Origin: Onthophagus taurus
Taxonomy: Eukaryota > Arthropoda > Insecta > Coleoptera > Scarabaeidae
Assembly (NCBI RefSeq): GCF_036711975.1
Contig: NC_091973.1
Coordinates: forward strand, 1,550,001-1,614,000
DNA length: 64,000 bases
Direction: 5' to 3'
Of the stretch, positions 1 through 12,970 are shown one piece after another. Each line of letters begins with the position of its first letter. Position 1 is the stretch's first letter. A model generated the notes under the pieces. The model saw only the letters and a program-made list of their open reading frames with translations. It ran no database searches and was not told the origin of the DNA. The position numbers were made by a program, and so were the translations under genes.

Positions 1-921
1 TAAATAAGCGGAATTAAAAATCGTCGGATCTCGTCCTTGTTATCCACACAGGCCCTTAACGATGATAAATCCACTTGTTTTTTATTGCTTTCCGGCGGAA
101 GGAAAGGGGGCGGCGCGCGCTGTTTAATTAACACAGTCGACAATTCCATTTATCCGGTCTCTTTTGTTATGAATAAGTCGTGACTTAATAGTCGATTGCC
201 CGCTTTTTCGACACCATTAATTCCAACCAAAGAAAAAAATTATCAATTTGCACATAGATACAGTCCCGCGTTCGGAATTTGGACACTCGAAAATAGCATG
301 GATTTTTAAAGGCGATCCCAAGTTCCACCGCCCCCGCGACTCGTATATTATTGCTATCTGGTATTTGCCCGCCGCGCCAGCTCTCCAAAAAAAATTATCG
401 ACTCCACGCTATTGCAAAAATAATTGTTCCCGCGCTGTATGCAACGGAATATGGATGGCGATCCTGCGATACAAATCGTACCGCTCCCACGCTGGCTGTT
501 AACGGCATAAATGTCTTCTTTTTATCGTCGCCCACTTACCCCACTCTTCTCATCAAACACCCCCGCGTGCTACCGTTCCATACCCAGCTTATCAATACTC
601 CCCCACATATGCACTTTTCGATTTCGTTATTCCATTTCTACGCTTCAATTCTTCAATTTCAGTATCAGATCCTTATATTTCAGCATAACACGTTTCGCGC
701 AAACTTCATTTATTTTAATCATTTCCGATAACGACATCACCTTTAATAATTCAATTCGGCGAAGAGAAATTATATCTCCTCTTTAAATTGTTAAATGTCA
801 ATTTACGAGGGGAGTATAGAACACGCGTGTCTGGGAATAAAACATGAAACAAAGAGCTCAATTATTTTTACTGTATTTTCGCTTTTATTTGTTTCTTTTA
901 TCTTTCATGAAACGATACATA

Positions 922-1059
922 TACAGTGTGTTAATTCATTATCGTCATTGCAAGTATGCAACCAAACACGCAAATCGCGTATTGCACTACGAATACTGTG
1001 ATGTTGGTTGCATACTTGTAATGATGACGTTGGGTACGATAATGAATTAACACACTGTA
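922..1059. mobile_element. Palindromic Tc1/mariner-type MITE, copy 1
   Basis: The two ends are perfect inverted repeats of 24 bp (922-945 and 1036-1059), beginning TACAGTGTGTTAATTCATTA. An inner pair of arms (about 945-964 and 1002-1023) is also complementary with one mismatch, so almost the whole 138 bp folds into one hairpin. The outermost TA at each end fits a TA target duplication around a CAGTGTG terminus, as used by Tc1/mariner elements. It has no coding capacity. Related copies lie at 8231-8290 and 12971-13124. Confidence 0.75.
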
Positions 1060-2211
1060 CTACTTCTCCTTTGTTAGAAAGCCGCTAGATCGAACGTTTT
1101 AAAAATAAGTCGAAAGGTATAAACGAGAAGGTAAGGGATCAATTATCGGGTTGGTTCCTTCTTTCTCCTTCAATAAACGAACAACGGTAAATTACTTCGG
1201 AAAGAATAAATTAATCGGTCCACTTAAAGTGAATCGAGGTTGTTCGGGGAGTTCCTACAATTCTTAATTTGGAGAACAGTTAGAGCGCGATTGTAGCAAC
1301 GGAGGGTTGACTAATCGATGCAACGGAAAGAATTGGCACTTGTTTGTTTTGAAATCCCGAAGGAGGCAGTCTTAAATTTGGAATGCATGTAGATAAATAC
1401 GCAATTATACTAAAAATATGGCGGAGGTGGCGGGGAATGAAATATTCTGGGAGGGCGGAAATGTCTCGTGCGCTTCAACGTGAACGGTTCATTGTGTTAC
1501 TTCTATCTCTCAACCCCGACCAGCCGTTATGGCAATGTGATTCACTATTTAAAGTTGCCGCACACGGTTTGATCGATATTTACCCCTCCTCCAGCTGGTA
1601 ACGTCATCTTTTTACGTTTTCGACACATTCCTATTTAACCAATACGCGTCACTTCAAACACTCGACTTTCGGAAGGGATTTTATTGGCATTTCTGATTAA
1701 ATCCGAATTTTCGCATAACAACAAAACTTTGAGACCGGTAATCTCATTGATTCCTTCGCCAAATGATAAATTTTCAATGAACCCCTCTGCTTTACCGTTC
1801 CCATTATAAATTCATCATTGAATCTCCATCGTCGCAGCTTATCCATCAAATTCGCTAATCGACCTGCATCTTTTCAAACAACTTGATTCAAACAAGAATC
1901 GAACAAGTCTTCGATATTGCTGGATGAAGTGGTGGATTATTGATTTTAGTTTGCTCGAGTTATTAACCGATATTCGAAGCTTTTTCGTTTTGATACCTGC
2001 ACCAAAAGCAAAAGGAGGATTCTTGAAGTTTCCGTTCGATATGCGTCGATTCGCACCATGCTAATGGCGAAATTCGGTACAACTTTCATCGTCCAAATCG
2101 TAGAGCTGAACGTAATAGATTGTGTGCGGGGAACCTAAACATTAAATGCACTTTAATCTTTATTTCTCGATATTTTTGCAATCACACATTATTAATTCTA
2201 TTTTTTATTAG
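1060..2211. other. Non-coding stretch, nothing recognised
   Basis: Only short unsupported frames with no family resemblance are present. I see no repeat, RNA gene or splice-linked exon here. The first 900 bases of the window are the same in character. Confidence 0.5.
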
Positions 2212-2924
2212 ATATCACTATTAATATAAGATATAATAAAACAATAATGTGTTTTAACTTCAGTTTCTCGCGTTTATTTTTAAATTTCCTCGGTACCGGT
2301 TTCGACGCTATATTAGGTCATCATCAGCCGAATCTACAAAACAATTGAATTACAAAAAATCCTGTATGAATGTGAATAATTAAAACTGTATATAAAATCT
2401 TATAAAATATAATTTTTTACAAACTTACGGTCAAAAATAAAAACTAAATTAAAATTGGAAACATCTGTTTGGTCATTAGAGATAAAATTTCACACGTAAC
2501 TAACAATTTAAAATTATTTTCACGAAAAGGACAACACTTGACATGAGACATGAAACATAAATCAAGGACTCAATACTAATACTATACTAATACTAATACT
2601 AATAATATTTTATCTCTAATCACCAAACAGATGTTTCCAATTTTAATTTAGTTTTTATTTTTGACCGTAAGTTTGTAAAAAATTATATTTTATAAGATTT
2701 TATATTATTTTATACACAGTTTTAATTATTCACATTCATACAGGATTTTTTGTAATTCAATTGTTTTGTAGATTCGGCTGATGATGACCTAATAGAGCGT
2801 CGAAACCGGTACCGAGGAAATTTAAAAATAAACGCGAGAAACTGAAGTTAAAACACATTATTGTTTTATTATATCTTATATTTATTAACCTCGCAACATG
2901 GATTCTAATAATATCACTATTAAT
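2212..2924. mobile_element. Foldback element with hammerhead-like motifs
   Basis: Left arm 2226-2490 and right arm 2607-2879 are near-identical inverted copies around a loop of about 115 bp that carries an (ACTAAT)n-like run. A 14-bp direct repeat, ATATCACTATTAAT, lies at 2212-2225 and 2911-2924. It reads as a target-site duplication, with a 31-bp non-palindromic tail between the right arm and the right duplicate. Each arm carries a CTGATGA...GAAAC block that can be drawn as a short type-I hammerhead. A long, non-TA duplication and ribozyme motifs in inverted orientation resemble Penelope-like or retrozyme-type retroelements more than a cut-and-paste transposon. That assignment is inference. 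Confidence 0.65.
2771..2820 (+). ncRNA. Hammerhead ribozyme-like motif (right arm)
   Basis: The core CTGATGA is at 2778-2784 and GAAAC at 2802-2806. Stem I would pair TCGG (2774-2777) with CCGA (2812-2815). Stem II would pair GAC with GTC around an AT-rich loop. Stem III would be ACC/GGT with no loop, and the cleavage position would follow A2811. A bulged U directly after CTGATGA is a weakness, and the loopless stem III could only work as a dimer, as proposed for Penelope-like hammerheads. The mirror copy on the minus strand lies at about 2289-2338 with one change in the stem II loop. Activity is not shown. Confidence 0.4.
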
Positions 2925-4693
2925 GTTATTAACTTCTCTTGGCTTTGAAAAACAAGTTTTGACACACACCAACACGGTGTTTGTACTTTTTGTTGTAACC
3001 ATTATAAAATAAAGATTTAAAATTAAATCAAATTTTGGGTGTTTTATAATGTATACATTTTATTTAGTATAAGTGAGTTGTAAAGACGAGTAAAGGGATG
3101 AAATTGGATAAAGATGAAGTTGTAACGTTCAAAATTTTTGGGGGGACGTAACGTAGATTCCGGTGCAAGGTAACGCGGTTATCCGCGGTGATCGTTTGAG
3201 TGTGTAAAAATGGGACAACTTTCAGCTCTTCGTCGATTTTCAAGTGGACGAGCAGAGAGAGGAAATTTCATTATACGATCGATGTATTTCCAACTTGTCC
3301 GCTAACTCTTCCCATTCCAGATTTGCTCAGCTTTCTACAAATAAAGGGCATATATTATAGATGCGAAGATAGATGCGTAATCAATATTTCAGTTGGGAGC
3401 ATTCTGTCGTTAAACGGCCGACGTCTCAGGATTTACTTTCGAATGGTAAGCGTGTTATTTTTTTAGCCACAGTTGATGCATATATCTCTTGTAAATGAAC
3501 CTTACGCAGTGGCATTCAACGCCTAGACTATTGTACTTAATAAAGGAGTACTTTGGTATTCAGGGCTCTGATGATATTAATATTTGTTTCATGAAACTCC
3601 AGCGTTTCATACATTAAATTTGTCTTTCAAACATATTACGTTTCCACCGCGTACTTCTATATTATTAACGAACTATAATATGTATAGAGAAAAAAGGATG
3701 AGACTAAATGAAACCTAGCTGGAGGGAAAATTATAAACCAAATTACCATATTTTTTCATCTGGCCGCGAACAAAATTGTAGCCGGGCAAATACATTTTTT
3801 GCACGAAACTTTATGTTTTCAGTTTCGAGGGCTTAATACTCTATTTGCCTTTTCCATACCTTTAAATTGCAGGATTTAACGTAACCGACTCGAAAAATAT
3901 TCACTCTCGCTAGATGTCCATGTTCTTACATCGCGTACTGAAACAGCTCGGTCTCTGTTTTTGAAAATAGATGACCCGCGTTTATGAATGTGCCTGAATG
4001 TTAAATTTAATTAAACAATCCCCGAGGATATTATAAATTAGCGACACACGAGGAAACTTAGAACGCCCTTGGGTTGCTCTCTCGCGTTGCTATAGATATT
4101 CTCGGTTTATGTACCTGACCTTTGTTCATTTTGTCTCGCACCGTTTTATTCGCGTACGGGTTTGAAGTCACTCTTTTTGAACATCACCGCTTTTGCATTT
4201 TCACCACCGACCTACTTACAACCATTAAACTCTTCTTAGCAGCTTTTAGCTTAAATTATTTTCTCTATCCTGATTACTTCTTTCTTATTCGCTCAACTGC
4301 GAAAAAATCTTTTATAAGAGAATCTTTTCGAAAAGAAATAACTTGTCTGATTATGTACTATTATCGGATTATGTTGTAGATGCTGCAATATACCGATTGG
4401 TAACTTTAATTTTAGGAGATACACCCAACACGGACGTACGTATAAGTCATTGAGGTCTTATATATAATCTAGAGTGCGTATGTGGTGGTGGTGGGGGTAA
4501 TCAAAAAGTCAGACATGTTGGATGTACCGACCTGAACGTAGCTATAGTTTCAAGTCTCTATTGTACCTACAAGACCTACGATTATAACCTCACAATTTTT
4601 TTAAATATATATTGTTATTTTTATTAAAATTTTATTTTTATTGAAGGTTTTCGAATTCTTTTTGTTTCACATATGTTTTTTTATAATTTGGTT
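2925..4693. other. Non-coding stretch, nothing recognised
   Basis: AT-rich sequence with short frames only (for example 3200-3466 and 4122-4379) that show no domain, no signal peptide followed by a plausible protein, and no splice partners. A short TGGTGG-type simple run is at about 4482-4497. Confidence 0.45.
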
Positions 4694-4975
4694 GGTTGGA
4701 AGCTTTGATTATATATAATATGGATTGAGCCAACGAAAGAGATAGCTTGCGCAAGGTGATCGAACCGAGATAGACATAGAAGCGTACTGCCATATAATGG
4801 GTGTACTGATAGAAGTGAGATAGATATAGAAGCGTACTGACATATAATATATCTATCTTTGTTACACTTTCACATTATCGCTTTCCATCTGCGTCTATTC
4901 ACCTTGAGCAACATTTTTGTTAGTAGATATATTCAGTTAGCTCAATCCATATTATATATAATCAAAGGTTGGAAG
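4694..4975. mobile_element. MITE with 27-bp inverted ends and 9-bp duplication
   Basis: Terminal inverted repeats at 4704-4730 and 4940-4966 are exact over 27 bp and begin TTTGATTATATATAATATGG. The direct repeat GGTTGGAAG flanks them at 4694-4702 and 4967-4975. A second, inner inverted pair (about 4748-4760 and 4901-4913) has one mismatch. A 33-bp internal segment is duplicated (4768-4800 and 4817-4848). A 9-bp duplication suits Mutator-like elements, but no transposase is present, so the superfamily is inferred. Confidence 0.7.
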
Positions 4976-5443
4976 ATTATTTACAAAGTCCATAAAATGT
5001 TTCTGGTTAGTTGACTTGAAATTAACAATGAAGTTCAAGTAAAGTTTATTATTAAGGAATGTTCAGTTCTTTTAAAATAAACTAACAATTATTTATAAGC
5101 AAAAGGTTAACGTGATCAATAAGAATTGTTTTAAATATTTTCTTCTTAGTTTATGTTAATTATAAGTGTTATTGTTAAAAATTATTAAGTTCTTTTAAAA
5201 TACTATATAATTAATAATTATTTATTAATAAAAAATTAATGTATTTTGTTTTGGTTATTATTTTCTGTGTTTCCAGTTTATAATAATGTAAATTCTTGCA
5301 TAACTATATATAAGAATTTCAAATTTCCCGCTAAGTTGGTACATCTAACATGGCGACCTTTCTGGCTTCATTTTAGGTCGTAAGTAACTGAAATAAACTT
5401 TGTAAAACAAATAAAACAAAAAACTATAAAAATAAAATATTTT
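4976..5443. other. AT-rich stretch between two transposon relics
   Basis: Nothing codable is visible. It probably contains the 3' non-coding end of the mariner-like relic that starts at 5444, but I could not find convincing terminal repeats for that element. Confidence 0.35.
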
Positions 5444-6462
5444 TTATATTAGGTGTTCAAATAAACCACCATTCTGTGCTAAACAATAGCCCAATCTATC
5501 GTAAAAAGTTCGCCTTACATTCGCTAGTATATCGGGACTAATATCCTGTATACAATTGCGAATTTTTGTTTGTAAGTCATCCAGATTGGTTGTCCTTTCT
5601 TCATCAAAACCATAAATTTTCGATTTTAAATATCCCCATAGAAAAAAATCATTGGGGTGATCTAGGCGGCCAAGTTAACGTTCCGCAAATAGATACTACA
5701 CGATTTGGAAATTGTGCGTTAAGATACTCTTTAACTTGCCGGTTGTTGTGAGCCGGGCAACCATCTTGTTGGAACCAGATACTTCCAAATTGAACATTGT
5801 CTAATTGTTGAAGCGATGGGATTACGTCATTTTGCAAAATGTTTAAATACTTATGACCATTTAAATTTCCTTCTATGAAAAAAGGACCGATAATATGGTC
5901 ACCTACTAAGCCAGCCCAAACATTTAATTTTTGGGGATATTGTGTACGAGCCGCATAAACTTTGTGTTCATTGTCACGACTCCAATATCGAGCAACGCTG
6001 GGATTATGCCGACCATGCAAAGGAAATGTAGATTTCCGTTGGCCATTTCCATCATAGCAAAGCAAAATTCCGCCCTTGTAATATTATCGTTCTCGCAGAC
6101 TTCCTGACTTTTTTGTACTTTGTACGACCTGTACCCGTGTTTCTTTAATGTTTTTAGGACGGCAACATGTCTGATAGCAAACGTCTCCGCAACTTGTCTG
6201 CTTGACTGATTTTTATTGCGTTCAACATCAGCACATACCTTCGTAATTTGTGTTTCTGTGGAGACACACATCCATGTCGCTCAAAGTTTTTAATAATATT
6301 TGAAATTGTTCCGCGACTAGGAATTGATCTGTTTTCATAGGCCACAGGAAACAAATTAATTATTTGGGCTACAGAATTGCCACCATAAAACCATTTTATA
6401 ATCTGTACCTTTTCCGCTACAGTAAACAACATCTTAGTTTTTTTTGCTAGGGTTAACTGCAA
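5444..6462 (-). pseudogene. Mariner-like transposase, frameshifted relic
   Basis: Read on the minus strand, the start is MQLTLAKKTKMLFTVAEKVQ followed by a helix-turn-helix-like N-terminal region. The catalytic part contains the blocks LNVWAGLVGDHIIGPFF and FQQDGCPAHNN, typical of the Tc1/mariner DDE domain, then WPPRSP and a C-terminal end QNGGLFEHLI before a stop at 5444-5446. The reading frame changes at least twice (about 6154-6271 and 5924-6065) and again near 5690, where a stop and a small deletion follow WPPRSP. It is therefore a dead copy. The family is sure at the Tc1/mariner level; the lineage within it is not. Confidence 0.85.
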
Positions 6463-8230
6463 AGCGATGCGACCAAAGAAATTGTATAACTAGAAGCAGC
6501 ATTGCCTATCTCCGCCCGTATACGAGATTGAAGCCAACGTTCGAGTGTTTGTTTTGGTATTGGTCCCACTGACAGTGGCGTGTATAGTTTCGGTAAAATC
6601 AGACATACACAGTGGCGTACATGAAGAAATGTATATTACCATTATTTTTTTTTATTGAGCATGGTTGAAATGTTTATTAAGGACTGTAAACTTTGAGTTC
6701 TTTTGTAATTAATTAATTTATAATTGTAACCGTATAAATTGTGAACATTGCTTACAAGTAAATTAAAGATGATATAATTAGAATTTTACAGTACTTTCAT
6801 GGTAAATACTGCAGTAAAAATATTGTATTTGCAAATAACATTGATATTTTGTTTACAAATTTTTATTACATAACAAAAAACTTAAAACTTAACTCATAAA
6901 TATAAGTTTTAAAATAACTCCCATTGATTTGAAAATAATATTTGTTTGCTTAACATATGTCAAAGCCTAGGTTCTTGATTTATTAACTTGGTTTCATTAA
7001 GTAACTTTACGTTAATAAATTTTATTATTATTAACTTTATACATTGTATTTCATGCCCATCATAACATGCAGTTTTGAGGCAAACTTAATAAAATGGAAT
7101 TACTTAACTTTAAAAGTATGTTCTTGTTATTGAATAATACATTTTGTCATTTATAGTCTCTAATAATTTTTTCTCTAATTAAGTAAAGTTTGACTACAAA
7201 CTCAGAAGCTTTAGCCATAAATCCCATATGTCTTTTGTATCTATAGTATTGAAATATTACTAGTTCCTACTACTATATTTAAACAAAATTGACAAATAAT
7301 ATTAGTTTTTAGAAAATAGTAGTTAGATAGTTAAATGCATGTTGTCTAAATTCGCAACGTCTATAATGTCCAGTGTTTCAATTTCATCATTTTTATTTTT
7401 GAGTATTGATGAACAATTTAAAATATTAGTATAATCTCATGCAATTGCATTTCCAAATTCTGCCCCTTTACTGTCGGTGTGTACTAATAGTTTTTTGTAT
7501 TCTTGTTCAAATTGTAGTGCAGTATGATTCTTACAATACCCACAACGTCGCCTAACTGCACTAAAAAATCCTTAAATAGTTTTGTGACAATTTATAGTTA
7601 AATATTTTTTTTTCTATCTTTAGAAAAACTGAAATCATTTTGAATAATATCTTTTTTCAGAAAAATATACTGTATTTTTCGGACTATAAGACGTATCCCA
7701 AATTTAGAGACGATTTATTGAAAAATATATTTTGAGTCCATTTTTCTATGTAAAAAGATGCGTCTTGTAGTCTGTAAACTATGGAACTACTAAAATGTTA
7801 ACTTGACCAAAGCCAAAACACAAATGCGCACACAAACCTTGTTTACTTAGAAGAGAATTATTCATTTATTAGGGTTCGGTAAATATGGATAAACATTAAT
7901 CAGGTAAATTTATTTTCAAAGGAACCATAAAAAGATTGGCCTGTTCGGAAATACTCGGTGATCGTCGGCCGGACGGTCCGATCTGAGCGCGTTCCGTTCT
8001 GGACTGAGTGAAAACGTAAACAAAACACATCGAACGCTGGCTTCAACTCTTGGTGTTTATATGTGCTTCTAGTTATACAATTTCTTTGGATGCGACCAAC
8101 TTCGCCTCTCAACAATCTATGAACGATTCAATTTGTGCATTACCCCTACGCTTGTTTATTCCCCACTTAACGACACCGAATATACACACACAAAATTAAA
8201 GTTACCAATCGGTATAGACTTAGGTTAGGA
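6463..8230. other. Non-coding, AT-rich
   Basis: No gene seen. It contains the possible small MITE at 7669-7777 described separately. The 71-codon minus frame at 7900-8115 has no recognisable feature. Confidence 0.45.
7669..7777. mobile_element. Small degraded inverted-repeat element
   Basis: CGGACTATAAGACGTATC near the left end and the complement of GATGCGTCTTGTAGTCTG near the right end match over 18 bp with three differences. The arrangement looks like an old DNA-transposon-derived MITE of about 110 bp. No target duplication was found. Confidence 0.35.
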
Positions 8231-8290
8231 TTAATTAATTGTCGTACCTGACGTCATCATTGAAAGTATGCAACCAATATCACAGTATGT
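8231..8290. mobile_element. Half copy of the CAGTGTG palindromic MITE
   Basis: It shares the inner block TCATCATTGAAAGTATGCAA with the MITE at 922-1059 (same block, small changes) and the following CCAATATCACAGTAT with the copy at 12971-13124. Only one half of the palindrome remains. Confidence 0.55.
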
Positions 8291-11200
8291 AAGATGATTG
8301 AAGAGGTATTAATTTTCTTTGGAGTATTAGTAGTATTGTTTAGGTAAATATGAAATTATTAGTGTTTGGTGAGACTGTTATTGTTAGTGTGTAATATCAA
8401 TAGAATTAAATGGGAGTATAGGAACGTCTCGATTAATAGTGAGCATGCGTATTAGGTTGTATCCTGAAAATTGCCCCTTAAGGGCAATAAGGCTGTTATT
8501 ATTTTGTAAAGCACTGGCGATTTACGTCGTAGTAGATGGTATCGTCAATATTGAAACTTCGGTCACGACCAAAATACCAACGTTTTGTATACTAATCTCT
8601 ACATTAATTATATCGGAAGTGTTGACCGAAGGTATTATCGCGGGGGCATAAACGGATGATAAACTAATCTGTTTACTTTATATTGTACCGACGCAAGGGT
8701 TGCGCTGTAGAGTTGAACATCGGAAGGGGGAGTAGGAAAATGGCGGAATAAGTACCTGCCAAGTGGAGATCTCGCGATTACGCATTCAATGGTCTTCCCC
8801 CCTCGGTAACGGTAAACTCCCCTTTTTCTGATTCCAAGTGCCAAAAGAAAATTTAGATAAACAGTAACGGTTTTTGGAGGAAGGTACATCGGACGAGATA
8901 CGTCAAACTTATATTTATCTTTCGACCGTGTCGGTATATATGTAGTGCGGCGAACGGGGTCTTTGAGCACTGCATAGATTGGAAATGTCCCGTTCGTGAC
9001 CGCGGTACATAATGAGAAAGCGACGTAGGTTTGACACCTGCGGCCAGATCAATTTCGATACAGATGCACTGCAGGTTCGCTTGATAAATGTCCTCCTCTT
9101 TGGCGCGTTCCAGTCCTTCATTGTTCGTTTAGAAGCCTTCACGTTATCTTGCGATTATCAACAAAATACCATTTCATTAATCAAATTATCGACCGTCCCG
9201 TTCCGCTCAGCGACGCCGAGCCGCGTACGAATCCTATATTAATATAACAACCCCTTACGGAATGCGCTACAACTCCCCTTAATTTACTATACAGTGCGCC
9301 AACCGTCAGCCGACCAAACCATAAACAAACCTCATCAACCGTTCCCGTTGATTCAACGCGCAACGGACTTGTTCTGGCGGGACGTTCCGCCCAATATTGA
9401 AATACGCCATTTTCTACTTAATATTGCAAACACAAACGACACCCTAGAAAGTTTCACGAAATAATTCACGTCACTTTTACGTCTTGAATCGACTTTAACT
9501 CATCAATAGTAAGAACAATAAGAAAAGTTAATTAAATCTTTTATTGATGTGGATATTTTGAGAAGAAAAGGGTGTTAAAAATTAAAGAAGAAGTGGACGG
9601 GAATAGTATTGGCTCTATATCGGACGGGAAGAGGTGTGAAATATAGCAATAAGTTGGGCGGAAGTTCGTGTGCGAAGTTGAAATCAATTTGGAGCTATAT
9701 TTTGGAGGCACTCGGAGAAAACAAAGCAGGGTTCGTTCGTCCTCGTCATCTCCCCGTTGTATTTCGGGCGAGAAGTTAAAAATGAATAACAGAGTCAAAG
9801 ATTAATGGTTTACGTGCACCGTGAATTTACATGCAGGGCAGGAAGTAAATTAAATATAAACCCCCACCAGCGTAGTCACGAGATCATGCTCAAATCGCCA
9901 GAATATAGAATGTTTGTTTTCCGTGGAAGAAATACAAATTGCCCCTTTTTACTAGGGTGCAAGAGGTGGTCGAACTGAAGCATCAATCAGCGAGCCGGCG
10001 GGAGCACTAAAAACTCTTGAGCGTATTCAAACGTTTCCGTTATATATTGGATTAAAACGTCGAGTTGAAAAATTGGTGCCGGTCCTAGTTTATAGACGAT
10101 TTCCTTAAGGAAGTGGACAACCAAACATGGAATGGGACGGTTCCTTACCCACACAAACACATGGACAATTTGAACTACCGCAGTTCCACGCAAAGCAAAT
10201 TAGATAATATAAACTGTGACGCTTCCAAGTTTCCGCTGCAGCAACAACTATGTATAATCCCGCGCTTCGTAACATGTTCGAGCCGGTTGCATTTATAAAC
10301 AACGCCCCGCTATTCGGACAAGTTTAGAATTGATTTTTTACCCCATTTGCCTGTCCCCTCCATTAAATATATTGCACCCAATAAACAACCGTCTTAATCA
10401 ATTGATATTGTTAACGCTCCGGTTCGAAAACAAACCGTTTTTTTTTTATAACCGGCGTAATTTAATTATAAAATTGCAATTTAAATATGCACCCGAAAGC
10501 ACGTGCCTCGCTTTAACGCGCACTCGCTGAATACCAAATGTATATTGATAAATTAATATTTTAATGCTTATCCGGGATTTTTCTCGTCATTGTTAAAGTT
10601 AAGTTAAGCCAAATTTATCCATTACCGCAATATATCATGCAAAGAAGTCGTTAGTGATACGGTAACGAACCGATAGAGTTACTTATTCGAAAAAAAAAAA
10701 AATCACAACTCTATTATGTTACACGGATGATTTTAGATAAAACTTTTACGGTATATAAACCCGTTAAAATGTATTTTTGTTGTTTTTTTTTTGCAAAAAA
10801 AAAATTCAGTTTTAATAAAATCCCGGTCTTATTTTATTCGGATTTAAATAAATACCGGATATTTTGTAGCTTTTGATTAAAAATTTACAGAACCGTGACG
10901 GCGCCGCAGAAAAAAATACAGCACCGCGAAATCTCATTAAAATAAACTCAAAAAAAAAGTAGTTTTTAGCTAGGAAATTAGGAAGGATTCATAGGAGTTT
11001 AAATTGTTGGTCTGCTCCCATGGGCGAGCACCATAAATTTTATTTACATCCATAACCGGGAAAACTGCGCGTAGTTTTTACCGAGGATAAATTGCCCTAT
11101 AAACCCTAAATTTAAATTGTTTAAAATACCTTTTTTCTCCACGTCCGTATATGTTTGCGCGTGCGTCAGCGCAAACGCAACGTGAATGTATGAGCACAAT

Positions 11201-12970
11201 TATTTTATAGTTCAACAAACAAGCAAACACCACAATTCTTCCACAAACATCTTATATTAATCACTTTTATGTATAAAACTTGCCGACAATGCAAATACGC
11301 ATGCGTTAACGCAAGCGTAAAATCATTTAAACCTTGACAAGACACCATTAAACCGTTACGATGTTATTACTCTGACGTCGGTGTAAATATGCATTGTGCG
11401 GGAATATTAGGTTGTAAATTAGCTCGCAAGTTCTTTGCCCAGCTGCACAGAGTATTTCTAAGTTAAATTAGTGCGCTGTCTCTATTTTGACGAACGAAAG
11501 GAACGTCAGTGCTGTATATATATGCATGGAAATTAGGTGTTTAGACACGTTGTTTGCAGTAAGTCCGCGTAGTGCCCTTTCCCCCGCGTCACGAACTAAC
11601 GTTAACCTGCACTGTAAATATTCATGAAGAATAAACTACACACGGAGATACACACGGCACTTTTTTCAAACTAATAAAAATTCATCCGCCCCTTCTACAC
11701 CGATTTATTTCTTTTTTGGTACACACAAATTTTAAATTAATTAATTTATCGTATAAATTAACCCGAGAAAAGATTCGATTTTATTAAAACTCTATCCTAA
11801 TTGTGTGCCCCAAAGAAAACAATATTATATTTGTTGTTCTTGGTGTAATTTAACACAAACAGAGGGAAGCCCGAGGGGGCGTCCGCCGCAACGAGATTGG
11901 TTTTAGAAATCGCATTTCTGACTCTGTCTTCAGTCCGTATTTCTTTAAAATCCCGGCGGATAGGAACGAAACCCGCGTGTTCAATCACCGTAATTTACCT
12001 CTTAAAAATATTACACATTTATGAACCCAACTCGAAATAAAGTTAACTTTCAAACTCTTGATGTGGTCCGCAACGATCAACGAGAATCCATCAAAACGTC
12101 GATCGGTTGGTTTGCGCTTTAAAAAAGTTTTGAAAAACTTTTACCGCAAGAACGAGACACCTGTTAATCCAACGAAATGAAAGCCCAGTTCTAATTTATG
12201 TTATATACGGGCCTTCTGTGAAGGACCCTCAATGGGCACACACGTTTTCAACACTATCACGTACCTTGGCTGATGATGGTTGCTATATAGATGATACCGA
12301 TGGTACAGTAGCGGTTTTGCCGCGCGTTTTGCCTTTTCAGGGCCATCAGATCAACCGCGATTGAACACTTAGTCTTTGGACACGTGCACCCAGTTAAACG
12401 GCGAGTTAGGCAAATTTCCGCATTGCAAAAGATCGAGCGCGTCGTGCGTCTACGAGCGCCCGGAAGTCTGCTGCTATCCGCACCAAACAACAGTCGGGCT
12501 GAAACTGTCCGAATCTACTTCAGCGCTCGCTGACGCGCCTGAAAACTGCGCTGGCAACCGACCCACTCTTCGGCACTGCACACCACATGTCCTAAACATC
12601 AACCATTAAGTTTAGGTCTCCGCGAATCATTGATCCCTACCTATTCGCCACCGACGACGACTCTTTACTCCTTTACTCCACTCTACTTCATCAAAACGAT
12701 TTTGTTTCCACTTACTTATTTACAACTTACACTTCATCTATTTTTAACTCATTCATAAACATACCAAATTAACTATCTTTACGTTCAATCATTACTTAAT
12801 ACAAATATTACATACTCACTATTAATATATTAAGACCATAATCATGTAATAATTTCTCGTGCTTGTATGTTTTGATTGATCATTTTAGAATGCGTAGATT
12901 ATTATCATAAGTATTAAATTTTGATATAGTACATTATATAGTAAATACTATATAATATTGGACCAATACA
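8291..12970. other. Gene-free, CpG-richer non-coding region
   Basis: Base composition is less AT-rich than elsewhere, with many CG dinucleotides (notably about 8,750-9,400, 9,950-10,300 and 12,300-12,600). Frames of 60-111 codons occur on both strands, but none has a domain, a consistent codon pattern or splice-linked neighbours. Possible cis-regulatory sequence of a gene outside the window; that is a guess. Confidence 0.4.

Noticed and set aside
4514-5352. Inverted pair CATGTTGGATGTACC / GGTACATCTAACATG about 820 bp apart
   Set aside because: Only 15 bp with one mismatch, no extension and no duplication; probably chance.
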